DNA from: Bacteroidia bacterium
GTDB taxonomy: Bacteria; Bacteroidota; Bacteroidia; Chitinophagales; JAUHXS01
DNA length: 64,000 nucleotides
Reading direction: 5' to 3'
Assembly: GCA_030426955.1 (NCBI GenBank)
Contig: JAUHXS010000007.1
Span: 1-64,000, forward strand
The notes under the pieces were generated by a model. The model was not told the DNA's origin. It was given only the letters and a program-made list of their open reading frames with translations, and ran no database searches. Every line of letters begins with the position of its first letter. Position 1 is the first letter of the stretch. The translations under genes were made by a program, and so were the position numbers. Below are positions 32,472-41,681 of the stretch, in pieces.

Positions 32472-35465
32472 TTACCTTAATATTTGGATCAGCCCAGCCT
32501 GCTCTATTTCCTCATGAGACTCAGTAATCGCTTTTAAATGATAGTAATAGGTTTCTTGACTTACTAGCTTGCCTTGATATGTGCCATCCCAATTAATTTC
32601 AGACAAATCGTTGTCATAAAATACCTGTTTTCCAAATCGATCATAGATGCTAAATTCTATTTCTCTGGCACCGCTTGTACGTAATGATATATTATCGTTG
32701 TATCCATCGCCATTTAAGGAAATGGCATTGGGGATAAATACTTCAAAGCAGACAATTCTATTTTCATTCACTTCTATAAAAAGAGTAGTATCAATACAGG
32801 AACTATCTGTAACGGTCACTGAATAGGAGCCCTCACATAAACCAATAGCAGTTGCATTAGTCTGTCCATCGTTCCAGAGGTAATAAAACTGTGAGTCTGG
32901 AGCAATAACATTGACTATCGCATATGCTTGACAGATACTATCACACTCTGAGTTTCCAAATTCAGAATAAATTTCTGCCTCTATCGGAACTTGATTTTTA
33001 ATTACGTCTTGTGTGATCTCTATATCAATAGCAGTATCAATACATGCACTATCTGTAATAACTACAGAGTAGTTGCCAATACATAAATCTGTTGCGGAAT
33101 CGCCCTCTTGTCCATTGCTCCAAAAGAAAAGAAATTGCGAGTCTGGAGCAATAACATTGACTATTGCATATGCTTGACAAGTGCTATCACAGTGCGAAGG
33201 TGCTATGCCGATATTAACTTCTGCATCTATTTGCGTAGCCTGAAACGGTATGATCTTCATGATGAAAGCATCATCAATGCCATTAAAAGAATCGTCAAAA
33301 TAGGCGGTGCCTCCAGGATCACTTAACGGATATCCCATGCTATTTGAGATAGAAGTCCATTCGCCAGACATCCATATATTATCATTATTATCTATATCTA
33401 TAACCGGTCCAAAATCAAACCCATCTCCTCCGAAATAGGTCGCCTCCAAAATAGTGTGAAACTTATTTAGCTTTAGATAAAAGTCATCGGCAGTTCCTTC
33501 CATAAACCCTTTGAAATAGCCGCTTCCACAATAGTCAGAAGTAGTTATATCTGTTGATTCTGTATGAAAACAGAAGTAAATGTTGTCTCTACTATCAATT
33601 GTCAGTTGATCATACCTCTGATTTGTATTTTCTCTATCAGTTCCTCCAAAATAGGTTGACCATAGAAAACTGGAACCACTAGAATCTATGCTAAATAAAA
33701 ATGCATCTGTATTACCCAATCGGGTATTCTGAATGGGATCTTGTAATGGTAGATCGTCCGATAATGTCTGTCCAACAACATATATTTGACTTTGGCTATT
33801 TAGCTCAATAGAGTAAGGAAACTCTGCTCCAGTGCCACCATAATAACTACTCCATATAACATTTCCGTCTGGATCCATTTTAGTGACAAACGCATCACCT
33901 CCTCCAGCGTTAGAGATCTGAGCAACGGTTCCAATGCTAAGGTTTGTTGAACCTGCATTACCAGTAAGGTATAGATTGCTATTTACGTCACTTATGAGGG
34001 AAAAAATATTATCAGAGCCATTTCCACCATAGTAACTTAACCAAATAACGTTACCGTCGGTATCCAGCTTTACAATCATTCCATCTGAGAACCCTGCCAT
34101 TGAAGGTTGGGCTGCATTGTGTACACTTAAGTTATTTGAATTTGTATTGCCGACAGCGATTATGTTGTTATTGGCGTCTACTTGAATGGAGTTTGCTAAT
34201 TCATTGTTACTTCCTCCCCAATAGCTTGCCCATTCTCTAACTCCAGAAGGGTCAAATTTCATAACTATTGCATCTCTGGTTCCTCCAGCAAAAGCGTTTT
34301 GGAAGGCATTTTGAACTGGAAAATCGTTGGAATAGGTATAGCCTGTTAGAAATATATTATCATTTTGATCTGTTGTAACATAATTGCAATCATCATTAGC
34401 TGATCCACCGTAGTAAGTCGCAAAAACTCTTTGACCATCATTTGTGAACTTAGCGAACATAATATCTAATGTGCCACCTGCGTGAGTTCCCTGAAAAGCA
34501 TTTTCTGTAGGAAAGTCTAGCGAATAAGTATAGCCTGCAATAATTGCATTATCTGTATTATCCGTCTTTATACTCTTAATGCCATCTGCATTGTTTCCTC
34601 CATAAAAAGTAGACCATTCCAACTCTGGGTCAATTCGCAACGTACTTGACTGATCACGAACGGTTTGTTTTGCCTTATCCTCAATTTCGAAACGTATGAT
34701 ATTGTTGTAAATACTGTATTGGTCAGCATATATTGCCTCTAGCTTAAAGCTACTTGCTACGAATTGATTATCTAAATATGATATGGGAGCGTTTTCTAAT
34801 AAACCACCAGTAGGAAGTTTTAAGCTTAAACAGCCTTTACCATCAATATTAATCTTACTTTTTGAACGATAATTCAATTTAATCTGGTCTGGATCAGCTC
34901 CAGAATGTAAGATAAAGTCGTATTTATATCCTCTTTCATTTGAATTATAAAATACGATATCAATATTAGGATAAACGTTCTTAATAGTGATCTCTCCATA
35001 TTCCTTAACACCATAAATACCCTCTGGACAGTGGGCGTAGAAATAGTTTAAATGCCCTTGCTTTGATGGCTGATTGGTAATGATATTTTCTTTCTCAATA
35101 TTTGCATCTACCAATAGAAGTTGCACTTTATCCCAGTCTGTATACTTTTTGCTAGGTTCTTTTCCAGTGATTTCAAGTTTTAATTGATCGTCTTCAGTCC
35201 ATTCACTTAAAGGCAGTTGTTCTTTCTTACGTTGCTTAAAAACATAAGTCACTCCTTTTTTTGTAATATAAAAATCTAAACCTGGTGCTTCCATTTTGAA
35301 AAAAACTGATGGAACTGGATCGTTATTCATGTTTTTAAACTGACCTTTATTTTCAATAAAAAGTAAGTCTTGATCTCTAGCGCTTAAAGATGTCAGGGAT
35401 AGACAGTATAGAACGATTAAGGAGTAACCGTAAATCCTTAATCTGCAATTATTGACTTTTTTCAT
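32472..35465 (-). CDS. T9SS type B giant SBBP-repeat adhesin
   Basis: A 997-residue secreted protein. After a signal peptide (about 1-28) comes the DUF7948-like region starting LLFIENKGQFKNM (about 34-250), then around eight SBBP-type repeats built on STYFGGxGxD...xxDxxxNxYxxGxTxSxDFP. A tandem pair of SprB-like modules near residues 745-900 shares CQAYAIVNVIAPDSQF, followed by the type B sorting domain: VFIPNAISLNGDGYND, EFSIYDRFGKQVFYDND, INWDGTYQGKLVSQETYYY. Type B tails direct export by T9SS with a PorP/SprF-family partner. It most likely acts as a surface adhesin or filament. The tandem modules appear recently duplicated (41 identical or near-identical bases). Confidence 0.88.
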   Translation of the reverse strand: MKKVNNCRLRIYGYSLIVLYCLSLTSLSARDQDLLFIENKGQFKNMNNDPVPSVFFKMEAPGLDFYITKKGVTYVFKQRKKEQLPLSEWTEDDQLKLEITGKEPSKKYTDWDKVQLLLVDANIEKENIITNQPSKQGHLNYFYAHCPEGIYGVKEYGEITIKNVYPNIDIVFYNSNERGYKYDFILHSGADPDQIKLNYRSKSKINIDGKGCLSLKLPTGGLLENAPISYLDNQFVASSFKLEAIYADQYSIYNNIIRFEIEDKAKQTVRDQSSTLRIDPELEWSTFYGGNNADGIKSIKTDNTDNAIIAGYTYSLDFPTENAFQGTHAGGTLDIMFAKFTNDGQRVFATYYGGSANDDCNYVTTDQNDNIFLTGYTYSNDFPVQNAFQNAFAGGTRDAIVMKFDPSGVREWASYWGGSNNELANSIQVDANNNIIAVGNTNSNNLSVHNAAQPSMAGFSDGMIVKLDTDGNVIWLSYYGGNGSDNIFSLISDVNSNLYLTGNAGSTNLSIGTVAQISNAGGGDAFVTKMDPDGNVIWSSYYGGTGAEFPYSIELNSQSQIYVVGQTLSDDLPLQDPIQNTRLGNTDAFLFSIDSSGSSFLWSTYFGGTDRENTNQRYDQLTIDSRDNIYFCFHTESTDITTSDYCGSGYFKGFMEGTADDFYLKLNKFHTILEATYFGGDGFDFGPVIDIDNNDNIWMSGEWTSISNSMGYPLSDPGGTAYFDDSFNGIDDAFIMKIIPFQATQIDAEVNIGIAPSHCDSTCQAYAIVNVIAPDSQFLFFWSNGQEGDSATDLCIGNYSVVITDSACIDTAIDIEITQDVIKNQVPIEAEIYSEFGNSECDSICQAYAIVNVIAPDSQFYYLWNDGQTNATAIGLCEGSYSVTVTDSSCIDTTLFIEVNENRIVCFEVFIPNAISLNGDGYNDNISLRTSGAREIEFSIYDRFGKQVFYDNDLSEINWDGTYQGKLVSQETYYYHLKAITESHEEIEQAGLIQILR
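32893..33179. repeat. Internal tandem duplication in the SBBP adhesin
   Basis: Bases 32893-32933 and 33139-33179 differ at only one position over 41 bases (starting GAGTCTGGAGCAATAACATT), 246 bases apart, equal to 82 codons. They encode the repeated module in the C-terminal part of the adhesin. Confidence 0.85.
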
Positions 35466-35614
35466 AGTGATAGTGTGAGTAGCAAGTATTAACGCTTACA
35501 GTTAAAAGGCTTAAATAATTACTATAGAGCAGAATATAGAGAATAGAGCATGAACGAGACGAATAAAAATTTTTCTATTCTTACAATTTCAAGTGGTTTT
35601 TTCGCGCCAAAATG

Positions 35615-37015
35615 CTAGAATATTTTTCCGGGATTCATGATCCCATTAGGATCAAAAATACCTTTAATAGAGCGCATTAGGTCTATCTGCAGATCAGAAA
35701 AAACAATATTTAAATACTCTTTTTGCACTAGGCCTATTCCATGTTCACCAGAAATAGTACCTCCTAGCTGGTGACATAATTGAAAAATCTCTTTAATGCC
35801 TTCTGACAATCTTTCATTCCAATCATCATTTGACATATCGCCTTTAATGATATTAATATGTAAGTTGCCATCTCCAGCATGACCATAGCAAACGGATTTA
35901 AAGCCATATTTCTTACCGATCTCTTTAACACCTTTTAGCAACTCTGGAAGTTCTGCTCTCGGTACCACCGTATCTTCTTCTTTGTAAATTGAGTTTGCCT
36001 TAACTGCCTCTCCAACCGTTCTTCTCAATTGCCATAGATCCTCTTTCTGTTTAGCATTATCGGCGAACAATATATCTCCACAATCAAATTGCTCAACTAT
36101 TTTCATGATGGTCTCGCACTCTTCCATCAAAATGTCAGGATAGTTACCATCTACTTCAATTAGCAAATGGGCTTCAGTTTCATCATCTAACTGGATTGTA
36201 CTTTTATTATTATACTTCAGTGACCATTCGATGGCATCTCGCTCCATAAACTCCATTGCAGAAGGCGTGACACCCGCCCTGAAAATCTCACTAACAGCTT
36301 CACAAGCTTTCTCTGCTGATGTAAACGGAACAAGCATCAACAAATCATGTTTAGGATGTGGAATGAGTTTTAAAACTATTTTTGTTACTATTCCAAGAGT
36401 TCCCTCGCTTCCTACTACAAGTTGTGTCAAGTTATATCCTGTTGCATTTTTCAAAACATTTGCTCCAGTCCAGATCATTTCACCGTTGGGTAATACAACT
36501 TCAAGATTTAGGACGTAATCTTTGACCACACCATATTTAACGGCTTTTGGTCCTCCAGAGTTTTCGGCGATATTGCCTCCTATAAAACAAGAGCCACGAC
36601 TCGCTGGATCGGGTGGATAAAACAATCCTTTTTCTGCTACAGTCTCCTGTAAAACTTGAGTGATTACTCCAGGCTCTACAGTGATTTGAAGGTTGCGTTC
36701 ATCAATGTTTAAAATTTTGTCTAATCGTTCAACTGATAAAACAACACCACCATAGATCGGCAAGGCACCTCCACTTAGGCCTGTTCCTGCTCCTCTTGGG
36801 GTAATAGGGATATAGTGTTCATTACAAAGCTTGACGATTTTACTAACTTCCTCTACTGATCCAGGTTTGATGACTACTTCCGGAAAGTATTTAAGATCTT
36901 CTGTTTCATCCTTAGCGTATTGTATAAGTTGCTCACGGTCTAATATAATAGCACTTTGATCTACAATAGCTTCAAATTGGGCAATTAAATCGGAGTTGAC
37001 TTTTTTATACTTCAC
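35615..37015 (-). CDS. FAD-linked oxidase, GlcD/D-lactate dehydrogenase type
   Basis: A 466-residue FAD-binding PCMH-type oxidoreductase related to glycolate oxidase subunit GlcD and D-lactate dehydrogenase. The FAD site is visible in ITPRGAGTGLSGGALPIYGG (about 75-94) and PPDPASRGSCFIGGNIAENS, with GSEGTLGIVTKIVLKL as the second FAD contact. The C-terminal VCYGHAGDGNLHINI and GEHGIGLVQKEYL (substrate and active-site histidine region) are intact. Start is GTG. Likely donates electrons to the respiratory chain. It follows sprF in the same direction with a 33-base gap, so it may share its transcript. The substrate (glycolate, lactate or 2-hydroxyglutarate) is unresolved. Confidence 0.92.
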   Translation of the reverse strand: MKYKKVNSDLIAQFEAIVDQSAIILDREQLIQYAKDETEDLKYFPEVVIKPGSVEEVSKIVKLCNEHYIPITPRGAGTGLSGGALPIYGGVVLSVERLDKILNIDERNLQITVEPGVITQVLQETVAEKGLFYPPDPASRGSCFIGGNIAENSGGPKAVKYGVVKDYVLNLEVVLPNGEMIWTGANVLKNATGYNLTQLVVGSEGTLGIVTKIVLKLIPHPKHDLLMLVPFTSAEKACEAVSEIFRAGVTPSAMEFMERDAIEWSLKYNNKSTIQLDDETEAHLLIEVDGNYPDILMEECETIMKIVEQFDCGDILFADNAKQKEDLWQLRRTVGEAVKANSIYKEEDTVVPRAELPELLKGVKEIGKKYGFKSVCYGHAGDGNLHINIIKGDMSNDDWNERLSEGIKEIFQLCHQLGGTISGEHGIGLVQKEYLNIVFSDLQIDLMRSIKGIFDPNGIMNPGKIF

Positions 37016-37048
37016 TAATCTTTTAGTCTTAAAACTAGTAATTCATGA

Positions 37049-38149
37049 TTAAAATCTAAAACAAGGGATAATCACATCGTGAGAGATAGAGTATAAACGT
37101 CCCAAATAAATAAGTGAAATTTCTAACCCTCCCTTGCCATTAGTTGCTGGGCTTAAGTCTGAGACATTTACGTCATAGCTGATTCCTACTCTTATATCTT
37201 TTATCTCGATGCCAACAACAGGTGCCAGCGCATCGAAGTTATTGGCTCTAAATTGAATTCCTCCAAATAGTATTGGCTGCATACCTGATTTAAGCTTCGA
37301 ACTTGATTGTAATTTATAATTACCAATGATACTAATATGAAATTCTTTTGCTCCCTCTAAACTGCTATAAAACAAGTTGGGGGTTAAATCAAAAAGATCA
37401 TTAATACTCCATATTGCCCCTGCATGAAATAATGGTCTTTGCTTTATGCGGTTATCTCCTCCTAAAAAAGTCTCCTTGGGTGAATTGATGTGATAAATAG
37501 TAATTCCTCCATTTAACGCAAGCCAATCGTCTAATCTTGAAAAGATGGATATGCCAGTATTGATATCAAAGTAGCTCATAGAACTTCCTGTTACTGGTTC
37601 TCCGTTGGGCTGTCCGTTGGGTCCGTCGTCATCTAGTTGATTGCCAAAAACGAGCTTGTCAAAGTCTAGCGTTCTAATAATATATCCTGATTGCAAACCA
37701 AAAGATAAAATGTTGTTTTGCTCTTTATCCAAGACTTTGTGATAAGATCCCGATAAATTTATTTTTGTTGCAGATAGGTCTCCTGCACCTGCTTTATCTT
37801 TCAAAACATATAAGCCCGCACCAATCCAATCATCATTTTTAAGATTAAACTGTCCCTCTCCACCTGCACTATAAGTAAGGTATGGGTTGCCAATAGAAGC
37901 CCATTGAGATCTATAATTTGCAGTTACCCTAAAGTCATATGAGGTATTAAAAAATCCAGTTTGAGCGGGATTTAGACTTAGTGGAGAGGCATAAAACTGA
38001 GTGAAATGAATGTCTTGAGATAAAGCAGTTCCCGTCATTAAAAAAATAGATAAGATAATTTGACTAACACGGTTATAAGAAGAATAGCGGATCGACGATT
38101 GACGATTGACAATTGACGAATAATGTTTTCGTAATTCTAAAATCTTCAT
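37049..38149 (-). CDS. PorP/SprF-family T9SS outer-membrane protein
   Basis: A roughly 366-residue PorP/SprF-family protein, the outer-membrane partner needed for export or attachment of type B T9SS cargo. Family signs are the mature start QDIHFTQFYASPLSLNPAQTG, then YRSQWASIG, strands such as FDINTGISIFSRLDDWLALN and GGIQFRANNFDALAPVVGI, and the aromatic C-terminus. The upstream reading starting at 38206 overlaps the previous gene, so I prefer ATG at 38149, 10 bases after that stop. Before the hydrophobic signal segment lies SSIVNRQSSIRYSS, encoded by a 7-bp-periodic repeat. The signal peptide is therefore unusually long. The true start could also be further downstream. Confidence 0.88.
   Translation of the reverse strand: MKILELRKHYSSIVNRQSSIRYSSYNRVSQIILSIFLMTGTALSQDIHFTQFYASPLSLNPAQTGFFNTSYDFRVTANYRSQWASIGNPYLTYSAGGEGQFNLKNDDWIGAGLYVLKDKAGAGDLSATKINLSGSYHKVLDKEQNNILSFGLQSGYIIRTLDFDKLVFGNQLDDDGPNGQPNGEPVTGSSMSYFDINTGISIFSRLDDWLALNGGITIYHINSPKETFLGGDNRIKQRPLFHAGAIWSINDLFDLTPNLFYSSLEGAKEFHISIIGNYKLQSSSKLKSGMQPILFGGIQFRANNFDALAPVVGIEIKDIRVGISYDVNVSDLSPATNGKGGLEISLIYLGRLYSISHDVIIPCFRF
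38094..38121. repeat. Four heptamer units inside the SprF leader
   Basis: Plus-strand bases read GACGATT GACGATT GACAATT GACGAAT, four 7-base units. On the minus strand they encode part of SSIVNRQSSI in the SprF-family leader. Confidence 0.75.
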
Positions 38150-38159
38150 TCGTAATTTC

Positions 38160-41100
38160 TTAGTGTACCAATGTAATATCTCCTTTTCCACTATCTTCAT
38201 CGCCATTTATAAAACTAACGGTATAATGATATACGAAAACGTCCATCCCTTGTAGTTTGCCGTTGAAGTATCCATCCCAGCCTTTTTGAGGATTGAATAA
38301 CTCGTTTACATCATCGGATATATAAACTAGTTCTCCCCATCTATTAAAAATTTTAAACTCTATGTTGGTAATTCCTTTGCCCTTAAGGAAATATCGATCA
38401 TTCTCACCATCTGCATTAGGAGAAAATGCAGTAGGTATGTGTAGGCGACCTTTGATTACTTCAATATCTAAACAATAAGTGGAGTCACAACCTGTAACGT
38501 TATTAACGGTAAGGCAAACCGTATATATGCCCTCCTCTTTAAAAGAATGCCGACCTCCTTCAACGCCGTTTGCGCTATTACCATCTCCAAAATCCCAAAA
38601 ATAAGTCTCAGCAAAAGAACTATTATCTATAAAGTCAATAAGCTCGTCAATTGATACGAGGGGCTTTAAAGGGGCTTGATAGTCAAACAAGGCTAATGCG
38701 CCATTGAGCACAGAAATGGTTACCTCAGCGCTGTCTGTACAGCCATTTGTATCTGATACTAACAACTTATAAGTTGTTGTTGTGTCTGGTCTTGCAAAAG
38801 GTTCAGGGGAACTGCTATCTGATAAAAATTCTGAGGGCTCCCATAAAAAGGTTGCTCCTCCTTCTCCAATTATTGTTACACCTTGCCCAGGACAGATGAA
38901 CGTATCAGGATAAGCATCAGCATTGAGGTTTTCAGGAAAAACATTGATGACTATCATATCCGTATCTTGGAGAGTGCAAGTCGTGCTATCTGTTATGATT
39001 AAGGAGGCTGTGTAAGTTCCAACTCCATCATAAGTATGAATAACACTATCTGTAGAATTTAATGTTGTATCTGTTCCATCTCCAAAAAACCACTTGTGTG
39101 TGATGCCTCCTTGGCTATTGTTTTGAAAAACAACATCAGCAGTGCCACAGATATTAATAATATCTGCATCTAGCTCAGCTGTCAACTCTGAAAAATCAAA
39201 TTTGATAACACCATTATTGCAATTATTGCTGTTATTGGTTCTAGACCAAGCATCTATAGTAGTGGGGAAATTATCGCTATTCTGACAGCTAGCACAGACC
39301 GACTGATATATAATACCATTTTTATCAAAGCGACTAGTCCCCCCATCAACATGGTCATTTCTTGTAGGATCGCCGAAAAAAGTAGCATATAAAATGTCGG
39401 TAGCATTAGCAGTCAGTACTAAAAAATAAAAATCGCCCCCATCTGTATTGATTTGATAAGCACCCGGAGTAAAGTCCAAGCCATCAGTTCTTGAGTTTCT
39501 TAAATTATTTCCATCTAAAGTTCCTCCCCAACCTGATATAAAAATATTTCCACAGGTATTAACCAAAAACGCCGATGGAACAAGGTTAGGAAATATTGAC
39601 CCAGTGCGACCAAAGGTTGTCGAGAAATCTGTCTTACTTAATGAATCATTTAATTTATGAATAAACTGCCTGCTATCAGGTTGAAAATAAACTTGCATTT
39701 CTCCATCAGCAGTATCAATAGTATAATTACCTGTGGTTTGCCCCAAAACATATACGCTCCCTGCTGAGTCCAACTGCACAAAGTACGCTTGGTCATACAT
39801 ATCAGTGCCTAGATAAGTTGAATGCTTCATTACAGTGCCATTGCCGTCCAGACATACAATAAAACCATCAACATCTCCAGAGAATGTATCTTTAAATGAC
39901 CATGTAGTGATGGGGAATAACGTGTCACTTGTTGTGCCACCTGCTACATATAAGTCGCCTGCATTATTGGTTTGCAAGGAGTACGTAACGTCATCACTTG
40001 TTCCTCCTAAGTAAGTACTCCAAAGTAAGGTCGAAAGATCGGGTGTCATTTTGAATACAACTCCATCTTGGTTACCAAGAAGTGTATTTTGAATAGGTGT
40101 TGCAGAAAGGTCAAAATTAGTAGATCTTGTGCAAGAGGCCACAACAACGTTAGATTGATTATCTAAAATGATTTCTCCCCGATAAGCATCAGCGTAGTTA
40201 TACTCTAAGCTAGTCGCTTGATTTAAGCCATCATTATTTGAACCTCCTATGTAAGTTGAAGCCATTAACTCTGAACCATCTTCGCTTAATCTTAAAACAA
40301 AAATGTCTGATCCTGTAGGATAAATTATACCACTCGCTGCAAAAAAATTCCCTCCATTAAAAATACTTTGGAAAGGAGTACCCGCTGTGGGGAAATTATT
40401 AGACCCTGTGCTACCGTAGATAAACAACTCGTTATCTTCATTGACTATCATACTATGAGGCAACTCTGTATTTCCTCCACCTATGTAAGTTGAATAAATT
40501 AAAGTTGTGCCGTCAAACCGATATTTAGTTATCGCAAGATCGGTATTCCCACCATTAAAAGTGGTGTCAAATGCACCTGTAGTTGTTACAAACCCTGGGC
40601 CACCATTAAAAGTGATACCTCCAGTATATAGGTTTCCTTCCTCATCATAAGTTGCTGTATTACCCCAATTATCGGCTATAGATCCAGAATAGGATGAGAA
40701 TATAAGCCTTGGGTCGATTATCAGCTTTTTCGATTTATCATAGTTATCCTTTATATAAAATTTTAATAGATTGTTTTTAAGCTTAAAAGCACTTTCTACT
40801 CTTTGCTTTTGTCCATCTAAAAGTTGAAAGGTATATGGCTTTGATTCTAATAGTTGGTTCACAGATGTAGTTAGTTTTAAAACTTCATTATCTACTTTTA
40901 AATCGTCCAAACCATCATAAATCAGTTCAATATCTTCATATTTTCCGCCAGGATGAATTATAAAATCGTATTCTAGTCCTTCTCCTTTAACGTAAATCCT
41001 CCAGTCTATATTAGGCCAGATTTCTTTAAAATATAATTCACCGTAACGCTTTACATTACCAGCCCACTTGGAAGGATCATTTCCTAAAAAGTAATTGTAC

Positions 41101-41453
41101 TTACCTGATAGTTCATGCCTGCCTTCTACTTGAACATTTTTGTTTGCCTTTTTTAGTTTAACTTTAAAACAGTGACCATGCACCAGAATGCCGCCAGGAG
41201 GTAAATCATGTGGATGTTTGTTAACCTTCTTTAAGTCCTCTTCAGCATAGAAAACATAAGTCAATACATCATTTTCGATAAATAATCTCCCATTGGGTAT
41301 ATCTGCTTGAAATAGAATATTTTTCCTCCATTGCCCTTTGTTTTCAATAAAGTCTATTCCACCATGAGCAATGTGTTCATGATTAAGATGGTTTGCTCTT
41401 GTTATAACAAATATAATTTGGCTTAATAGTAGTATGTAAAACTTATGTGGCAA
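38160..41453 (-). CDS. T9SS type B giant SBBP/PKD adhesin
   Basis: A 1097-residue secreted protein with TTG start and signal peptide (MPHKFYILLLSQIIFVI, ending near residue 20). A DUF7948-like start (GGIDFIENKGQWRKNI, about 31-46) is followed by SBBP repeats of the form STYIGGxxxDxxxxxxxDxxGxxYVxGxT. Two PKD domains (e.g. FFGDGTDTTLNSTD near residue 790, and WDFGDGNSANGVEGG near 960) precede the type B sorting domain IPTAFSPNADGENDRYFLKG, FNRWGELVYISDD, KGWDGYFNGKLQGMDVFVY. The stop is 10 bases upstream of the SprF-family start, forming a cargo-partner pair. Role as surface adhesin or matrix protein is inferred. Confidence 0.88.
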   Translation of the reverse strand: MPHKFYILLLSQIIFVITRANHLNHEHIAHGGIDFIENKGQWRKNILFQADIPNGRLFIENDVLTYVFYAEEDLKKVNKHPHDLPPGGILVHGHCFKVKLKKANKNVQVEGRHELSGKYNYFLGNDPSKWAGNVKRYGELYFKEIWPNIDWRIYVKGEGLEYDFIIHPGGKYEDIELIYDGLDDLKVDNEVLKLTTSVNQLLESKPYTFQLLDGQKQRVESAFKLKNNLLKFYIKDNYDKSKKLIIDPRLIFSSYSGSIADNWGNTATYDEEGNLYTGGITFNGGPGFVTTTGAFDTTFNGGNTDLAITKYRFDGTTLIYSTYIGGGNTELPHSMIVNEDNELFIYGSTGSNNFPTAGTPFQSIFNGGNFFAASGIIYPTGSDIFVLRLSEDGSELMASTYIGGSNNDGLNQATSLEYNYADAYRGEIILDNQSNVVVASCTRSTNFDLSATPIQNTLLGNQDGVVFKMTPDLSTLLWSTYLGGTSDDVTYSLQTNNAGDLYVAGGTTSDTLFPITTWSFKDTFSGDVDGFIVCLDGNGTVMKHSTYLGTDMYDQAYFVQLDSAGSVYVLGQTTGNYTIDTADGEMQVYFQPDSRQFIHKLNDSLSKTDFSTTFGRTGSIFPNLVPSAFLVNTCGNIFISGWGGTLDGNNLRNSRTDGLDFTPGAYQINTDGGDFYFLVLTANATDILYATFFGDPTRNDHVDGGTSRFDKNGIIYQSVCASCQNSDNFPTTIDAWSRTNNSNNCNNGVIKFDFSELTAELDADIINICGTADVVFQNNSQGGITHKWFFGDGTDTTLNSTDSVIHTYDGVGTYTASLIITDSTTCTLQDTDMIVINVFPENLNADAYPDTFICPGQGVTIIGEGGATFLWEPSEFLSDSSSPEPFARPDTTTTYKLLVSDTNGCTDSAEVTISVLNGALALFDYQAPLKPLVSIDELIDFIDNSSFAETYFWDFGDGNSANGVEGGRHSFKEEGIYTVCLTVNNVTGCDSTYCLDIEVIKGRLHIPTAFSPNADGENDRYFLKGKGITNIEFKIFNRWGELVYISDDVNELFNPQKGWDGYFNGKLQGMDVFVYHYTVSFINGDEDSGKGDITLVH

Positions 41454-41681
41454 CAGGCTTTTAAATTAATATCTAAAAGCTCAATATAGCCATATTTATG
41501 CCTAAATCCAATTTCAAAAAGCATCTGTTTTTACAAGTCTATTCGGCTTTAAAAGACTGCTTGTGGTTGATCGTCAATGTATTGAAATTAAAATTAGTTG
41601 CTTTTGTTATTTTATTTAAAAACGTTCTTTCTAATTTTGAGTATAATTGTACTTATTAGTTTCTAGATTAAATATTAGACC

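Noticed and set aside
38150-38206. Upstream extension of the SprF-like gene to 38206 (MAMKIVEKEILHWYTKKLR)
   Set aside because: It overlaps the end of the adhesin gene and adds no signal-like sequence; the ATG at 38149 is better placed.
41603-41639. Promoter for the dipeptidyl peptidase from TTTG (41603) and TAATTTTG (41632)
   Set aside because: The -7 element is good, but the 25-base spacing to the upstream box is longer than usual, so I left it as a remark only.
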